Shown here in pieces: positions 12,012-23,704 of a stretch of DNA of 64,000 bases; the stretch's first letter is position 1, and every line of letters begins with the position of its first letter. The position numbers and the translations under genes are program-made. Source of the stretch: Anaeramoeba flamelloides. Lineage: Eukaryota; Metamonada; Anaeramoebidae. The DNA lies in NCBI GenBank assembly GCA_027625915.1, contig JANTQA010000051.1, forward strand, positions 4,836,501-4,900,500, given 5' to 3'. Under the pieces are notes generated by a model. It saw only the letters and a program-made list of their open reading frames with translations, had not been told where the DNA came from and searched no databases.

Positions 12012-12785
12012 TGTTTAATTTGCGAAATCTAAATTGTGGTAAAAGCAAAAAAGAAAAAATATGATTTCTTGATTTTTATCTTTTCTTTCAATAAAGTCTT
12101 TTGTGGAAATTTTTTTGCTACCTCCTTTACATTCAAAGTTATATTGAAAATTTTTCTTTTATGAAATAAATCTTGATCATTGTTTGAATATGAAAATTTG
12201 AGATTTTACCTTGTCCCTTTTTTTTTCTCAAAAAAGTTGAAGCAAAAGATTGAATTGCCAATTTCGTTTCTCTACTAAACCACAATTTAATTATTAATGC
12301 TGTTGAAACACAAATCAAAAAATCATAATTGTACAATGATATTTATATAAATGTGAAAAAAGACCTTTTCTGTTTACATTTTTACTTCCAAAATAGACTT
12401 GTAATGAAATAGATCGAAATTTGTGTTCTTTAGATCCTCTTTTATAAATTTTGTAAAGTCTATTTATTGGGAAAATATGAATCCAAAAGGAAAATAAGAT
12501 TTCAAGATTTGGAAAATGATGATCAGTCGAAATAGTCCCTCATTTATTTTCAAATATCATGAATTCAAAGGCCCAATCCGGAAGAGCTACCAAAGACTCT
12601 CAAATATTCAATTTTTATTGATTTTGAGGTGCTCTTTGGGGATTGACAAAAAAAAATCAGCTAAATATTTTTACATCTTTCTTTTTTGAAACACAAGACA
12701 CTTAATTCGTCACCAGTTAATAGTTTTTTGCTTTTTCATTCCCAAATCAATTATTCCCTCATTTAATTTAATCGCCATTCCACAG

Positions 12786-12838
12786 GGTTGGGGAATTCGT
12801 CAAAGAAAGACCAGAGACTTGTTATACTTGTTTTAAAG
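12786..12838 (+). other. Candidate orphan exon with a CxxC motif
   Basis: A good acceptor (tttaatcgccattccacag) is followed by 53 nt reading VGEFVKERPETCYTCFK in one frame, then a donor AAAG|GTAATT. The CYTC pair could be half of a zinc site. The 22-nt core at 12815-12836 recurs exactly at 17753-17774, where it again follows an AG and precedes a GTAAAA. I found no partner exons, so the gene is unknown and this may not be an exon at all. Confidence 0.3.
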
Positions 12839-13561
12839 GTAATTTTTTTTTCTCAAACCTATTTATTTTTTTGTACAACACGAACGAACATTTTCCATAA
12901 ACTATCAAAAAATTCTATTCAAATTCTATGAATGGCTTTCGATTGCTTCCTTTCTATTTGTTTGTCTAGAACCGATTGCAAAAATGAAAAATTTTTCATT
13001 TGTGGAAAAATACAAATTAAATTTTTGATAGATAAATACGGTAAATTGCAAAATAAAGAGAATAACTGTATCTTTCAACTTCCCACAAAAATCAAATTCA
13101 AATAGAACACCAAAGTTTTCATTCAAAAGGGGATTATGAATCAAAACTTTGCTTTTTTGGAAATAAAAATTTGTTTTTCCCTAACTTTTCCAACTATTTT
13201 TTGGAATGCTGACTGAAATTTTCTTGGCTATTTAGCAATTGATATTGACAATTACCAAGTTTTTAAGTTTTTTTTATCTGTTGTAAGGATGTAAATAATG
13301 TTGAAATATATTAGTCGAAATAATTGTGGTATTTCACATTTGGATTTTGGTTCTTTTTTATTTGTATTGTATTGTTTGAGTTTTAGATTTTCTGTTGTGG
13401 TTTTTTATAATGGATTACAAAAGAATACTAAGAGAGATTTTATGTTACTAACCCAGAGGCTACAGTATAACTGAAATGTGTAAATTATGTTAATTGCATA
13501 ATAATAAGATCAATATTTTCAACAACTTTGCCCAATACATTTCCAATTCTAAAATACAAAA

Positions 13562-14324
13562 TTAAGGGATTAGTGTCACCATATAAAGGGATATATTCAA
13601 AGCAAGTTGCAATTGTGTTTTAATGATATTAGTGCTGCATGGCTCAAAGGACTCTAAAAAATCTATTCTAAATATTATTAAATAATAAAACATTTGATTT
13701 TTTATTCATGATCACAATTTAAAAAATTTTAATTTTGAAATTTTTTTTTTTAATTCCCTTTTCCAAATCTAAAAATTGAAATCCAAATAATAATATTCCA
13801 GTATTTAATAATTCATATTTAGAATTCCAAAAGTAACTTATTTTTATAATTGTTAAATTTCAAAGATTAACTCAATAAACATTATTAGAAAAACCCAAAG
13901 ACTGATTAGTTAAATTTCCTTCTTATAAAGATAATTATAACATCAATATATTTGCAAAGATTTGAGAAATAATTGGTAAAAAAAAATCCCTTAGTTAATA
14001 ATCTAATTTTATAAAACAAAATGAAATTTTTATAACAACTCATATATATTTTGATACAAATTTAAGAAAGATATTTGGCAACTTTGGAAGTACTCAAATT
14101 GATAGTTCAACCTTTAAATTTGTTTTAAATCCGGATTTTTTTCTGAAATTCATGGGGTTGTTCTAATATAAGGATTATTTTTAATTTATAAGATACACAA
14201 ATATTATTCCTAGAGAAATCGATTTTATAGAGACATTTGAACCATATTGCACTAACGTTATTTACACTCAATAACAACTCATCTCATTTTTAGATTTCTT
14301 CTTGGTAGATGCAAATTCTTTTAA
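13562..14324 (+). repeat. TTAA-flanked MITE, GGGATTAG family, copy A1
   Basis: Starts TTAAgggattagtgtcacca and ends near TTAA at 14321-14324. It aligns along its length with 28868-29623 and, reversed, with 44743-45501. Roughly 100-bp inverted arms share attagtg, atggctcaaa and ctctaaaaaatcta with their reverse complements at the other end. Non-coding. Confidence 0.75.
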
Positions 14325-14589
14325 TAGCTTAGTTCGTTTACTGAAATAAAATTTTGAAATTTTAATCTATTATTATCATAGAAAGTAAAATAAATCATCT
14401 ACACACACAATTCTAAAAGGCGAATTCAGAATTTAAAGCTTCTTCATTGAATTAAAAATTTGAAAATTTTAAATAACTATTAAAAACTTTTTTTGGAAAG
14501 TCAAATTAAAATTTTGTCTCATTTATTTTTCAACTAATCGTATCTTAAAAGACTATTCACATATAAGAACAAAAAAGCTGAATCATAGC

Positions 14590-15040
14590 GAAAAAAACCT
14601 CTGACAAGATTTTCAATTGTTAAAATTAGAAAAATTGCTGTATAATTTCTTTTATTTAAAATCACACCCTATTTTTTTTATTTAAGAACCAAACTTTTAA
14701 AATTATAAATCTTTCACTTATTAGAATGATGATTAATGAAATTATACTTTTCAAAACACCATTCGATCAATCAAAAAACAAGAAGAAAAAATATCATTTT
14801 CCAAACTCTATTTTTTTTTTCAAAATAGGTTGATTAACTTCCAAAAAAAGTTGATCTACTTAGGTTATCCAACAAATACATGAATATTTAGTGGCCTCCT
14901 TACTTTAATAGACTTTAGGAAGTTTTTACCAAAATTATATAAACTTTCGTTTTTTATAAAAAGTATTTGATTGAAAATATTTGCAATTACACAGCTTTTT
15001 TTCTAATATTGACAATTAAAAATATTATCCGTGATTTTTT
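14590..15040 (+). repeat. Dispersed repeat family D, copy 1
   Basis: Matches 47008-47638 and about 35085-35720: tttatttaagaaccaaact, then aaaattataa, gatgattaatgaaattatac, caatcaaaaaacaagaa, gatctact and a taggttat/aggttacc stretch. Only the 47-kb copy keeps clear inverted ends (aataatccctgaaacg). Confidence 0.7.
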
Positions 15041-15419
15041 TTAAATAACAATAAATGTGAATTTTATAATACCCTATAAGACAAAAAAATGAGATACTAA
15101 TTTTGCATGAATTAAGAATTAACTTCTCAAAAAAATCACAATTCTTTGTTTCTCCCACACATTCTATTGTTCTTAAAAATAAAAAAAAATCACTTAATTA
15201 ACACCATCAATATTCAATGAACTTCTGACAGAATGTTTAAGACAAATCCATTTCCGTTTTATTTACCCAACCTTCAGGCTGATTGGGCAACATAAATCGA
15301 GAATAAAAAAAAAGAGATACTGATAGAAAAATCTTCCTTTTTTTCTAAAAAACTGACACAAACAGCATAGACATCTGAATTTAGTATTGTTCAAAAAGTT
15401 CACAAACAAAATATATAGT

Positions 15420-15800
15420 CACTTAATTACCCGTGTCGACCATCTTTAACCCATTAGAAAAAATTTAACTAGTAGTTTTTTTTCCCAGCTTTGGGTAATG
15501 AAAAGATAGGAAGACATATATGCATTCTAGGTTCAGATTTAGACTAACTTTTGAGGCTAGTTCGTTGTATTAATGTCAAAGATTGAAAATATTATATATA
15601 TTTTTTTCCAAAATTTGTTCATAATTATATATTTTTTTGAATTTCAAACAATTTTTTTTATAAAAATCCAAAAAATGAAAATTTTCTCATTATTTTGTAG
15701 AAAAATACATTTTAATCGCTCGATACTCTAATAATTCCTTTTTAAAATTTATTTAAAGAATTGTATTGGTCTTGAAAATATTGATGATTAATAAAAAAAA
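15420..15800 (+). repeat. Dispersed repeat family H, copy 2
   Basis: Aligns with 8230-8600 (see the landmarks there). Non-coding, downstream of the proteasome gene. Confidence 0.55.
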
Positions 15801-16050
15801 AAAATCCTGTTTACTTTCTTATACCAAATTAATGAGAACTTAGAACTTTTAAAATCGTTGTTTGTGTTTATAGTGTACTTTAATATTTTTTTCAAATGTA
15901 ATTGATTTAATTATTTATATGTCTTCAATTAATTAATCTATAATAATTAAATATTTAAACTCGCGAAAAATAATAATAATACACTCAAAAGATGATTCAA
16001 AAAATATTTTATCTTTATTTTTATATTTTTATGATTATTTTGTATTTTTT

Positions 16051-16616
16051 TTAAGGTTCACAATCCCTGAAATATGAAAAAAGATTATCTTGTACAGGTT
16101 GTGACAGTTTGTTAATTTGGTTATTATCTGATGGCTCTCGATCTTAGATACGAGTTTTAATAAAGTTCCAGAATGGCAGTTTTTGACAATTTATTTATGT
16201 TTTTTCCTCGGAAATTTGAATTGAAGAGTGTAAGATTCATAGATTGATGGATATTTAAGAATAAATTGAATATTGGGTTTTTGAAGAGAATCTTGATTTA
16301 CTTTTTTGTCAATTCAAATGAAAAAAAAAAAAATTTTTTTTAACGTAACAAATAAAACCAAATCTAATTAAAAATTTCAATCAACAACCAATAAATCACA
16401 TTTTTTTATAACTTTTCTTCTTATCTCTTCCTCTTAAACTCTTCAATTCAAATTTCCGAGGAAAATACATAAATAAATTGTCAAAAACTGCCATTCTGGA
16501 ACTTTATTAAAACTCGTATCTAAGATCGAGATCCATCAGCTAATAACTAAATTAGCATACCTCCAAACGATGCACAATATAATCTCTTTTCAAATTTCAG
16601 GGATTGTAAACCTTAA
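16051..16616. repeat. TTAA-flanked MITE with long inverted arms, copy C1
   Basis: Flanked on both sides by TTAA; ends are GGTTCACAATCCCTGAAAT and its near reverse complement ATTTCAGGGATTGTAAACC. The arms pair over about 150 bp, including ctcgatcttagatacgag and aatttccgaggaaaa-type blocks. A second copy is at 62321-62873. No open frame of note, so non-autonomous. Confidence 0.85.
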
Positions 16617-16865
16617 GGGACTTGTAAATATCTTGAAAATTATTTCAAGATGAATAAATTTAAAAAAAGAAAAAAAATATTGTCCAATAACTCTTCAAAA
16701 AATTAGCGTTTTATACCGATGAGTTTATTGGTTTGGCGTTTGATTTTTTTATTTTAAAAATAAAAGAATAAAAATTTGATTTAATAAACTTTTATTTTAA
16801 ATCATAATTTTTGAAATGAGAGAAAAAATTAATAACCTTTTATGGCCAATAAAAAAATAAAAATT

Positions 16866-19800
16866 TTAATCTTCTTCTTCTTTTCTTTTCTTTTCCTCTT
16901 CAAATTCTTTAACAATTTCTGCAATTCTTGTTCTTCCTAAAAATTTAATTGGCTTGTTTTTTCGCATAATTGCAATGTCAATATTCTTTTCTCCTGATTC
17001 TACAACTTCAACAAGTGATTGGATTGTTAGTCTTACTGTTTGTTCTTCATCCATTTCATCAATAAAATTTTTTTCTAAAAATTCTTTCACAGGCTTTTCA
17101 CTTCTTCCAATACAACTTGCCTTAAAATTTGTTTGTTAAAGTATGAAGAAAAAAAAAAAGAAATTTTGTTGAGAAAGAGATTTTTATCAATATTATTGTT
17201 AAGGAATTAAACAGAGTAAAAAAAAAAAAAAAAATAGTTTGGATGTTTGAAATCATATAAATGTTATTAAGGTACACCACTTTCATAGATTTTCTTTATA
17301 TTTTAGGAATGGATGTCCACTAAAAATGACAAAGTGGAAATAAGCTTCTTTTTGTTGAAAAAAATTAAAAGAAATAAATGTAAATATTTTTAGGATTTCA
17401 AGAGTAAAAAAAATCTAATTGAAAAAAATAAAAAACAAGGCTTAATACTGAAAATTAAAATAACAAAACAAAATTTCAAATTTTCTTAAGGAATATCCAT
17501 ATTTTATGGTCTGCGAAGGAAAAATCATTACTTTTCAAATTACTTTTCAAAATTGGTAAAATTCTCAATTTTTTCAAATTAGTCAATTCTATTGAAATCT
17601 ATTGAATGTAGGTCATTTAAAACCCCAATTTTAGTAGTTTAAGGTATTTTATTGTAGTTTAGAGTACTTTAAGGCATGTTTATGTGGTTTGGGTGGTATA
17701 TTAGAGGAATTTTTGCTTGTATTTTGAAAAAAAAATAATTAAGAGGCGAATTAGACTTGTTATACTTGTTTTAAGAGGTAAAAATTTTCCACTTAAGGGA
17801 GAAAAAACTCCATAACAATCATAGAAATTGAAATATGTGATAGTTTATTAAAAATTATATTGATGCTCTTAAGTCCTTGATTCCCAAAAAATTAAAAAAA
17901 AAAAAAATATAAAACTTTAATTTTGCTAATATCAACAATTAAAATTCAGAGAAAATATTATTAAAAAAAAATTAAATATGAAGAAATTTATTTAATTATT
18001 TTTTGGGTTTATTTTTTCGAGATACAAAACTAAACCCTTTGCTTTGTATTTTAGGATTACATTTATATAAGTTTTTGTAATTAACTGATTATTACCATAT
18101 CGAAAAATATTCACCAAAACCAAATATTCTTGAGATCTCAAAAAATAATTATAATAATTATGTTTTCTCAAAATTCTATTTTAGAAAAGAGAATTTCTGG
18201 TTTTATTGGTATTTCCTTATATAATTTTTTTATTTAATAGTGCCACCACTTTTTAAAAATTAATTCAATTTATTTGCTAATATTATTTTAATATTATTAA
18301 AAAATTTTATGTTAATTAATTAAATTCTTTTTTTTTGTTTTTACCTTACTTGAAATGTTTTGGTAACTTACATATTATTAATAAAATAATAAACCACTTT
18401 TTTTATTTAATCTTACAAAAGTGCTATAATATTTTCTAGATAATTATTTTGAATTTTCATAAATAAAAATATCCTTATTTTAGAAGTATTAAACCCTCTT
18501 TGGATTTATTTAAATCTTTTTTTTAAAATGTTTCCTTACCTTGAACTCATCAATTTTAAAAAATATATCAGAACAATAAAATGTTAAAATAACTTTTTCT
18601 ATTACCTTTCCAATCTTTAAAATTCATTATTTTGTAAATTTTAAAAAATCCTTGAATTCATAATAATTATTCTTTTATATGTGTACAAGATTAATTTAGC
18701 ATTTTTATTTCAATTCCTAATCAATTTTAGTAAAATGTGTAATTATTTGGAATTGTGAGATTCTGTTTTATAAGATTAAATTACCAATCATGATATTGGT
18801 CTTCATACCAGTGTTAAAAATTAATTTGAATTTCTTACTTAGTAATTTTTCAAGTAATTTTAACATATTTTAGAATTAGAAAAATAAATAATTTGATCAT
18901 ACAAAGATCCTTCAAAAAAACAATCAATTTTGAAAAAATAAATTACAAGAAACAAATTAAACTAGTGATCAGATCAAAAATATTTTTTTTTTTGGTTTTA
19001 TACCTGATTGATCGGTTAATTGGGCATTTACATCGAAAATCCTTTATATTTCAATTTTAGGAATAACCCTTGAATCCCAACTTATTATTATAAGCCAAAT
19101 TTCAAAATTAGGAGAAAACTGTTTTTTTATTATTTTTTTCTTTTTTCATTTATCTTTCAAAAAATAAAATGATTACACTATAATTTTATTTATTAATCTA
19201 TATTGGTTATTATCTCTAAAAACTTTAGTAAAATACATTATTATTCAAAAAAAAAAAAAAAAAACAATTAAACAAATTTTTTTCAGATGAAAAATTTGCC
19301 CCTATTTTTGAAATTTAGTATATTAGATTTACTAACAAGAAAAATATCCAGGATAATAGAAATCATTAAGTGCATTCCTATATTTTTAATTCTATTTAGT
19401 TAAAATGATCGCTTGACACAATAATTTATTAAAAACTTCATTTTAAATATAAAATATTTCACAAAAAGGTTTAATATAAAATAATCGATCTTAAGATTGT
19501 TAACCATTTCTATTTTTTTAAAGATCAGGTGTATATTGTCCCTTTTATAATTTTAGAGTAAGTTCAATTAAAATAATTTCCTTATACCAGAGGTCAACAC
19601 TTTAACTTTTTTTTTTAATTTACAATTGGATCTGAAAACTGTCTTGTTTGTTTATTTATTTGTGATTTTGTTTGATTTTGAGTATTTAAAGTTCCCTTTT
19701 TTAAAAAAACAATTTATTAGATTTTTTTTCAACATAAAACCAAATGCCACAATAGAATGTTGAGATAAGAACAAAAGTTAAACCATTTAACATCCCCCCC

Positions 19801-22800
19801 CCAAAGTAGATCAAACAAATCAACTTAACATTCTATTTTGGCATTTAATTTTACTTGTGAAATTATAATTAATAAATTTTTTTTCACAAAGTACTTTGAA
19901 TATTAAAAAGCAACTAGACACAAGTAAAGTAAAAAATGTTGTTTTCTTGTCTTCTTTTAAAAATATTAAAAAGTGAAAATTTTTAGCTTTATGGTGACTA
20001 CTCCCTTAACTTTGGTGGTTAAAATTGGGCTTCGAACAAATTTTTAGGAATATTTTATATTGATGATTTCAAAATTTTGGATTTTCTACAATTTAAAGCA
20101 CTACTGTTATAAAAACAAAAACTCAGGATTTTTACATTTTTTTTTATTTTCACTTTTTTGGAAAGTACTTTTCCAATTTTTTTCTAAAAAAATTTGGAAA
20201 AAATAAAAATAAATAAAGAAAAAAATTTCATTGAAAGATCTCAATGACAAAAAAAAAGTTACTTGGAATGGAATAATAAAACCTTGAAATTTCAAGTAAA
20301 TTACATCTTAAGCCTGACAATAAAAAATATTATTTTCCAACACTTTTGTTCTATTTTTTTTTTCGATTTATTTTTGATATGTAATTGTTTTGGAATTTTT
20401 TTTTTATTGTGAGGCCTATAGTTGATAAATAAATTCTTGTCATTCAATTCAATTTCCAAAAAAAATTTGTTCTTTAATTTTTCATTTATGAACTAAAATT
20501 TCTTTCTTTTCTTTTCTTTTCTTTTTGAAAAAATTACAACTTGTGCTGTATTGCGTTTGAAAAATTCTTCCATTCGTAAATCTTGTAATGATGAATTTTT
20601 TCCCATTAATAACACTCCTCTTTAATTCTCCGAACATTTGAACCATTTACTTCGTAACATAGATTTCTGTTTTTTCATATTTGAAAAAAGACTTTTAAAA
20701 AAAAAATAATTTTTAAATCCGGATTTTTCCTTTTTACTCAAAATACTCCTTTAAGTAATAAAATAATACTAAACAAAAAATAATTTTTTTGAGTTTTCCT
20801 CCCACAACCCTTAAACATCATTAAACCCATTAAAAAATTTCATAAATAATGAAAATAATCAAGAAACTTTTCAAAAACAAAAAATATCTCTCCAAATTTC
20901 CTTATGCAAATCCAAATACCGCTACCCCACTTGCTTTCCAAGCCATTTTAAAGTGTGTTAGAGTTTAGGGAGGCGTAAAAAAATACTTGAAAATAAAGTA
21001 AAGTGATCTTTGCATAATATGTAAAAAAAAAAACTAATTTAAAATTTTCATTTCTTTATTCGGGAATTACCAAAAGATTTTGGATCAATAAATGTTTTTT
21101 TTTGTTTTCATTTAAAATCCTCAAAAAAACCTAAAAATTGCAATATTTTGAATTTTCCACAATTAGATATCCTTTAAATTATTTATTCTATTTGAATTAT
21201 CGTATTTCAACCATCTCAGGGAATATAAAATATGAATTGTCCTAAATTCACAAAAATTCAAAAAAAAATACAGTCAGTTCCACTTTTAAGACACAAACTT
21301 TGAATGAAATTTAAGGCACAAAAAAAATCTCAAATTAAAGAACATTTTTTGGAATTTTTTTTTACACAAATTATTTCACCGAGAATCTGAATATTGTGCC
21401 TTAATTTGAGATTTTTTTTGTGCCTTAAATTTTTTTTCAAAGTTTGTGTCTTAAAAGTGGAACTGACTGTAAAAAAAATCAATTTTTTTCTTGTATATTT
21501 TTCCAGCATGTTAGAATATCTTCTTCAAATAGAATAAATCATTTTATTTTTAGTACAGCATTGACTTAATTCGATTTAGCCTAATTGGTGATTGTTTTAT
21601 AATCCTTCCTATTTTACAGAGTAAGGATTTTATTATATTCTTTTCATATAAAAAGAACTTGTTTGGAAAATAATCCAAAAATATGAAAAAGAAAATCTTG
21701 AAGATCCCAAAAAGTGCTACATAGCCACACTTGGAAACGAACATCAGTTTTTTTCAAAATTAGAAGTAGCAAGTTTTTAAACTTGAAATTGATTTTGATT
21801 GGAATTACTTGATTTCAAAAAAGTTCAACTTTTGTCATTGTAGATTCTTAGAAATCTACCACCCAACGCTTCTGTGCTGTTTTGTTTTTATTCCAAATTA
21901 TACACTTCAAAACTAAGATGAAAAAACAATTTTCAATTTCAAAAAGAAAATTTCCATCATAGAGGCAGGAACCTTAGTTTGGGAGGATTTGTGATTTTTT
22001 TGGAATTTTTTGTTTTTGGAACACCAAAATAATTAATCTAAATACAAGTGTAACATGAAATAAACCAATGAAAAAAAAAAGAAAAAAAAAAAAACATACT
22101 TTCCAAGAAGAGAAATTTCCAGAAGGATCTGTTTGATAAAGTTTTGGAAATCCTTTTGAGTCATAACCAACAATTAAAGTTGAAACACCAAATGGTCTGA
22201 CACCAACACTCTGTGTGTATTTCTTTATTTTGTTTTGTGTTTATTTGTTTTAATCAAAGAAAATTGTTTTATTTTTATGTTTTAATCAGATAAAAGAAAA
22301 GATTTAAGAATTAGAATTTCAAGGTTTTTGTTTTTTGTTTGAACTCAAGCAAAAATAGAAGAAAAAAAAAAAAAGAAAAACAAATTGTCAAAGAAAAGAA
22401 AAAATCAAAAAAAGGAAGAGTATTAAAGGTTGTAGAAAACCAAGGATCATAATATTTTTCAAAAAAAGAAGAAATATTCTCTTAAAATTTTGAATTTGAG
22501 AAAAAAAAAAAAAACAAACTTGTTGAGTTTTGGCAATATATCTTGTGATATATTCAACACCAATTGGATCTTCGTAGTAATATTTATAAGATTGGCATTC
22601 AAACCTTGCCTTATTTATCAAAATCCTTGAGTCGGCCGTTAACCCAGCAAAGGTCATGCAAATGTGGTCATCGATTTGAACGATCTTTCTGACAGTTCTT
22701 GGGTCTTGTAGTTTTGCTGTTGACTTCTTTTCAACACCAAGAACTAAGACCTCTTTCCCTTTCACTCCTACAGCAGTTGTTCCTTTTTTGACAGCTTCAA

Positions 22801-22867
22801 GCGCATACTCAACTTGGATTAAATGCCCATCAGGCGAAAAAACAGTGATTGCTCGATCGTATGACAT
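16866..22867 (-). CDS. PSMA7: 20S proteasome subunit alpha-4 (PSMA7/Pre6 type), three exons
   Basis: Structural alpha-ring subunit of the 20S proteasome core. Exons on the minus strand: 22867-22520, 22222-22100 and 17120-16866, giving 241 aa, close to the usual 245-250. All junctions are phase 0. Donors are CAA|GTTTGT and AAA|GTATGT; acceptors are AATAAAG and TTTTAAG. Exon 1 opens [20 protein letters not shown], the proteasome alpha N-terminal signature, then [16 protein letters not shown] and [20 protein letters not shown]. Exon 2 has [13 protein letters not shown] and [14 protein letters not shown]. Exon 3 continues [19 protein letters not shown] and ends in an acidic/lysine tail [11 protein letters not shown]. 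The residue pattern fits alpha-4 better than other alpha types ([28 protein letters not shown]). The exon 1 reading frame runs past the donor into intron, which would be wrong if read through. The 5-kb second intron is inferred from homology on both sides. Confidence 0.93.
19091..19322 (-). repeat. Non-autonomous Tc1-type MITE
   Basis: Ends are TAAGCCAAATTTCAAAATTA and, on the right, tgcccctatttttgaaattt then agta. Reverse-complemented, the body matches about 30088-30305 (including gagataataaccaat and aatgattacac-type blocks), which lies beside the Tc1 transposase remnant. The far right end of that element (31705-31730) has the same terminus. Confidence 0.75.
19742..19849. repeat. Short hairpin repeat
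   Basis: aaatgccacaatagaatgtt on the left pairs with aacattctattttggcattt on the right across about 60 bp that include a nine-C run. It looks like a very small MITE; no second copy was noticed in the window. Confidence 0.6.
21269..21471. repeat. Palindromic MITE, TA-CAGTCAGTT family, copy P2
   Basis: Flanked by TA, with arms from TAcagtcagttccactttta to ttaaaagtggaactgactgTA. Each arm repeats the aaggcacaaa-type word. It sits inside intron 2 of the proteasome gene. Confidence 0.92.
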
Positions 22868-23234
22868 TTTATAATTTAGAGATAAATTTTATTAAAGTAA
22901 TTTAGGAAGCTTCAAAAGAGAAAAAATGATCATTTTTCTTCAAAAAAAAAGATTTCTCTATTTCATGAAGAAATGGAATTAATTGTTCATCCAAAAATCT
23001 TTTTTATCAAATAAATTGGCAATAAGGTATTCAAATTTAACTCTATAATTAAGTTATATCATTTTATGCATTGAGATGGCTTTGGAGTTGAAAATTTTAA
23101 AAAAGAATTCATGTTTAGTGAGTGTTCTAACTCTCAAAGAGCCGATTTATTTTAAAATGGGTATAGAACCTAAGATTTTTTTTGAGGATATTTGCTTAAT
23201 TATTCAATATTTTCGTTAATTTTATCTTTAATTA

Positions 23235-23437
23235 TAAGTCAGCACCACTTTTGTGACACAAATTTTGAAAAAAAATTTCAGGCACAAAAAAAAAATCCAA
23301 ATTAATGCACAACCTACAAAGAATAGGAAAATAATTTGAGTTAAAAAAAAATTCCAAAATTCATGCTTCAATATGAGATTTATTTGTGACCTTAAATTTT
23401 GTTGAAAATTTGTGTCCTAAAAGTGGAATTGGCTGTA
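23235..23437. repeat. Palindromic MITE, TA-CAGTCAGTT family, diverged copy P3
   Basis: Starts TAagtcagcaccacttttgt and ends aaaagtggaattggctgTA. Both termini and many arm bases have drifted, so it is older than the copies near 31 kb. Confidence 0.8.
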
Positions 23438-23658
23438 TTTAGAATTTGAATATTATTACAAAGGATATTTCCCCGAAAATAATAATTATAGATCTTGAAG
23501 AAAATAGGTGGTTCAAACCCAACTCTTGAAACCACATGATAAAATTCCTTCAAAAAATCCTTGGCAGAAGTATTTGTTTTCAAATTTTTTAATCGAACAA
23601 ATATATTAAAATAAAATTTTTAATTTATTTTTTTTTTTATTATTTAAGGGAGGAGTTA

Positions 23659-23704
23659 TTAGCCCCTCTTGTTTGCCCGAATTAGCCCCTCTTGTGTACC
23701 CAAA
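23659..23704. repeat. 23-bp tandem duplication
   Basis: Two adjacent units begin ttagcccctcttgt and continue ttgcccgaa or gtacccaaa. They are unusually C-rich for this window. Function unknown. Confidence 0.8.

Larger units (their letters stand above)
12012..16865. other. Intergenic stretch between the 7TM-RGS and proteasome genes
   Basis: Both flanking genes run on the minus strand, so this is upstream of 7TM-RGS and downstream of the proteasome gene. It holds a candidate plus-strand micro-exon (12786-12838), a TTAA-flanked MITE (13562-14324), repeat copies at about 14590-15040 and 15420-15800, and a MITE with long inverted arms (16051-16616). A likely right end of a CTGGTATTTG-family MITE (gaattcaaaggccca) is near 12560. 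No complete gene is seen. Confidence 0.6.
17121..22099 (-). other. 5-kb intron 2 of the proteasome alpha-4 gene
   Basis: Runs from donor GTATGT at 22099 to acceptor TTTTAAG at 17121. It contains a Tc1-related MITE (19091-19322), a short hairpin repeat (19742-19849), a palindromic MITE (21269-21471), a second copy of a 22-nt exon-like core (17753-17774) and a short GC-richer patch at 20902-20946 that resembles the exon 2/exon 3 junction of the same gene. The remainder is plain A/T-rich DNA. Confidence 0.8.

Noticed and set aside
12139-12336. Minus-strand frame upstream of the receptor start
   Set aside because: No ATG, a stop three codons upstream of its TTG start, and no good acceptor that reaches the receptor frame.
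23480-23540. tRNA-like string (ggttcaaaccc) on the plus strand and SRVGFEPP-like minus frame
   Set aside because: Such frames often mark tRNA genes, but the T-arm does not pair properly and no D-arm, anticodon arm or acceptor stem can be drawn.
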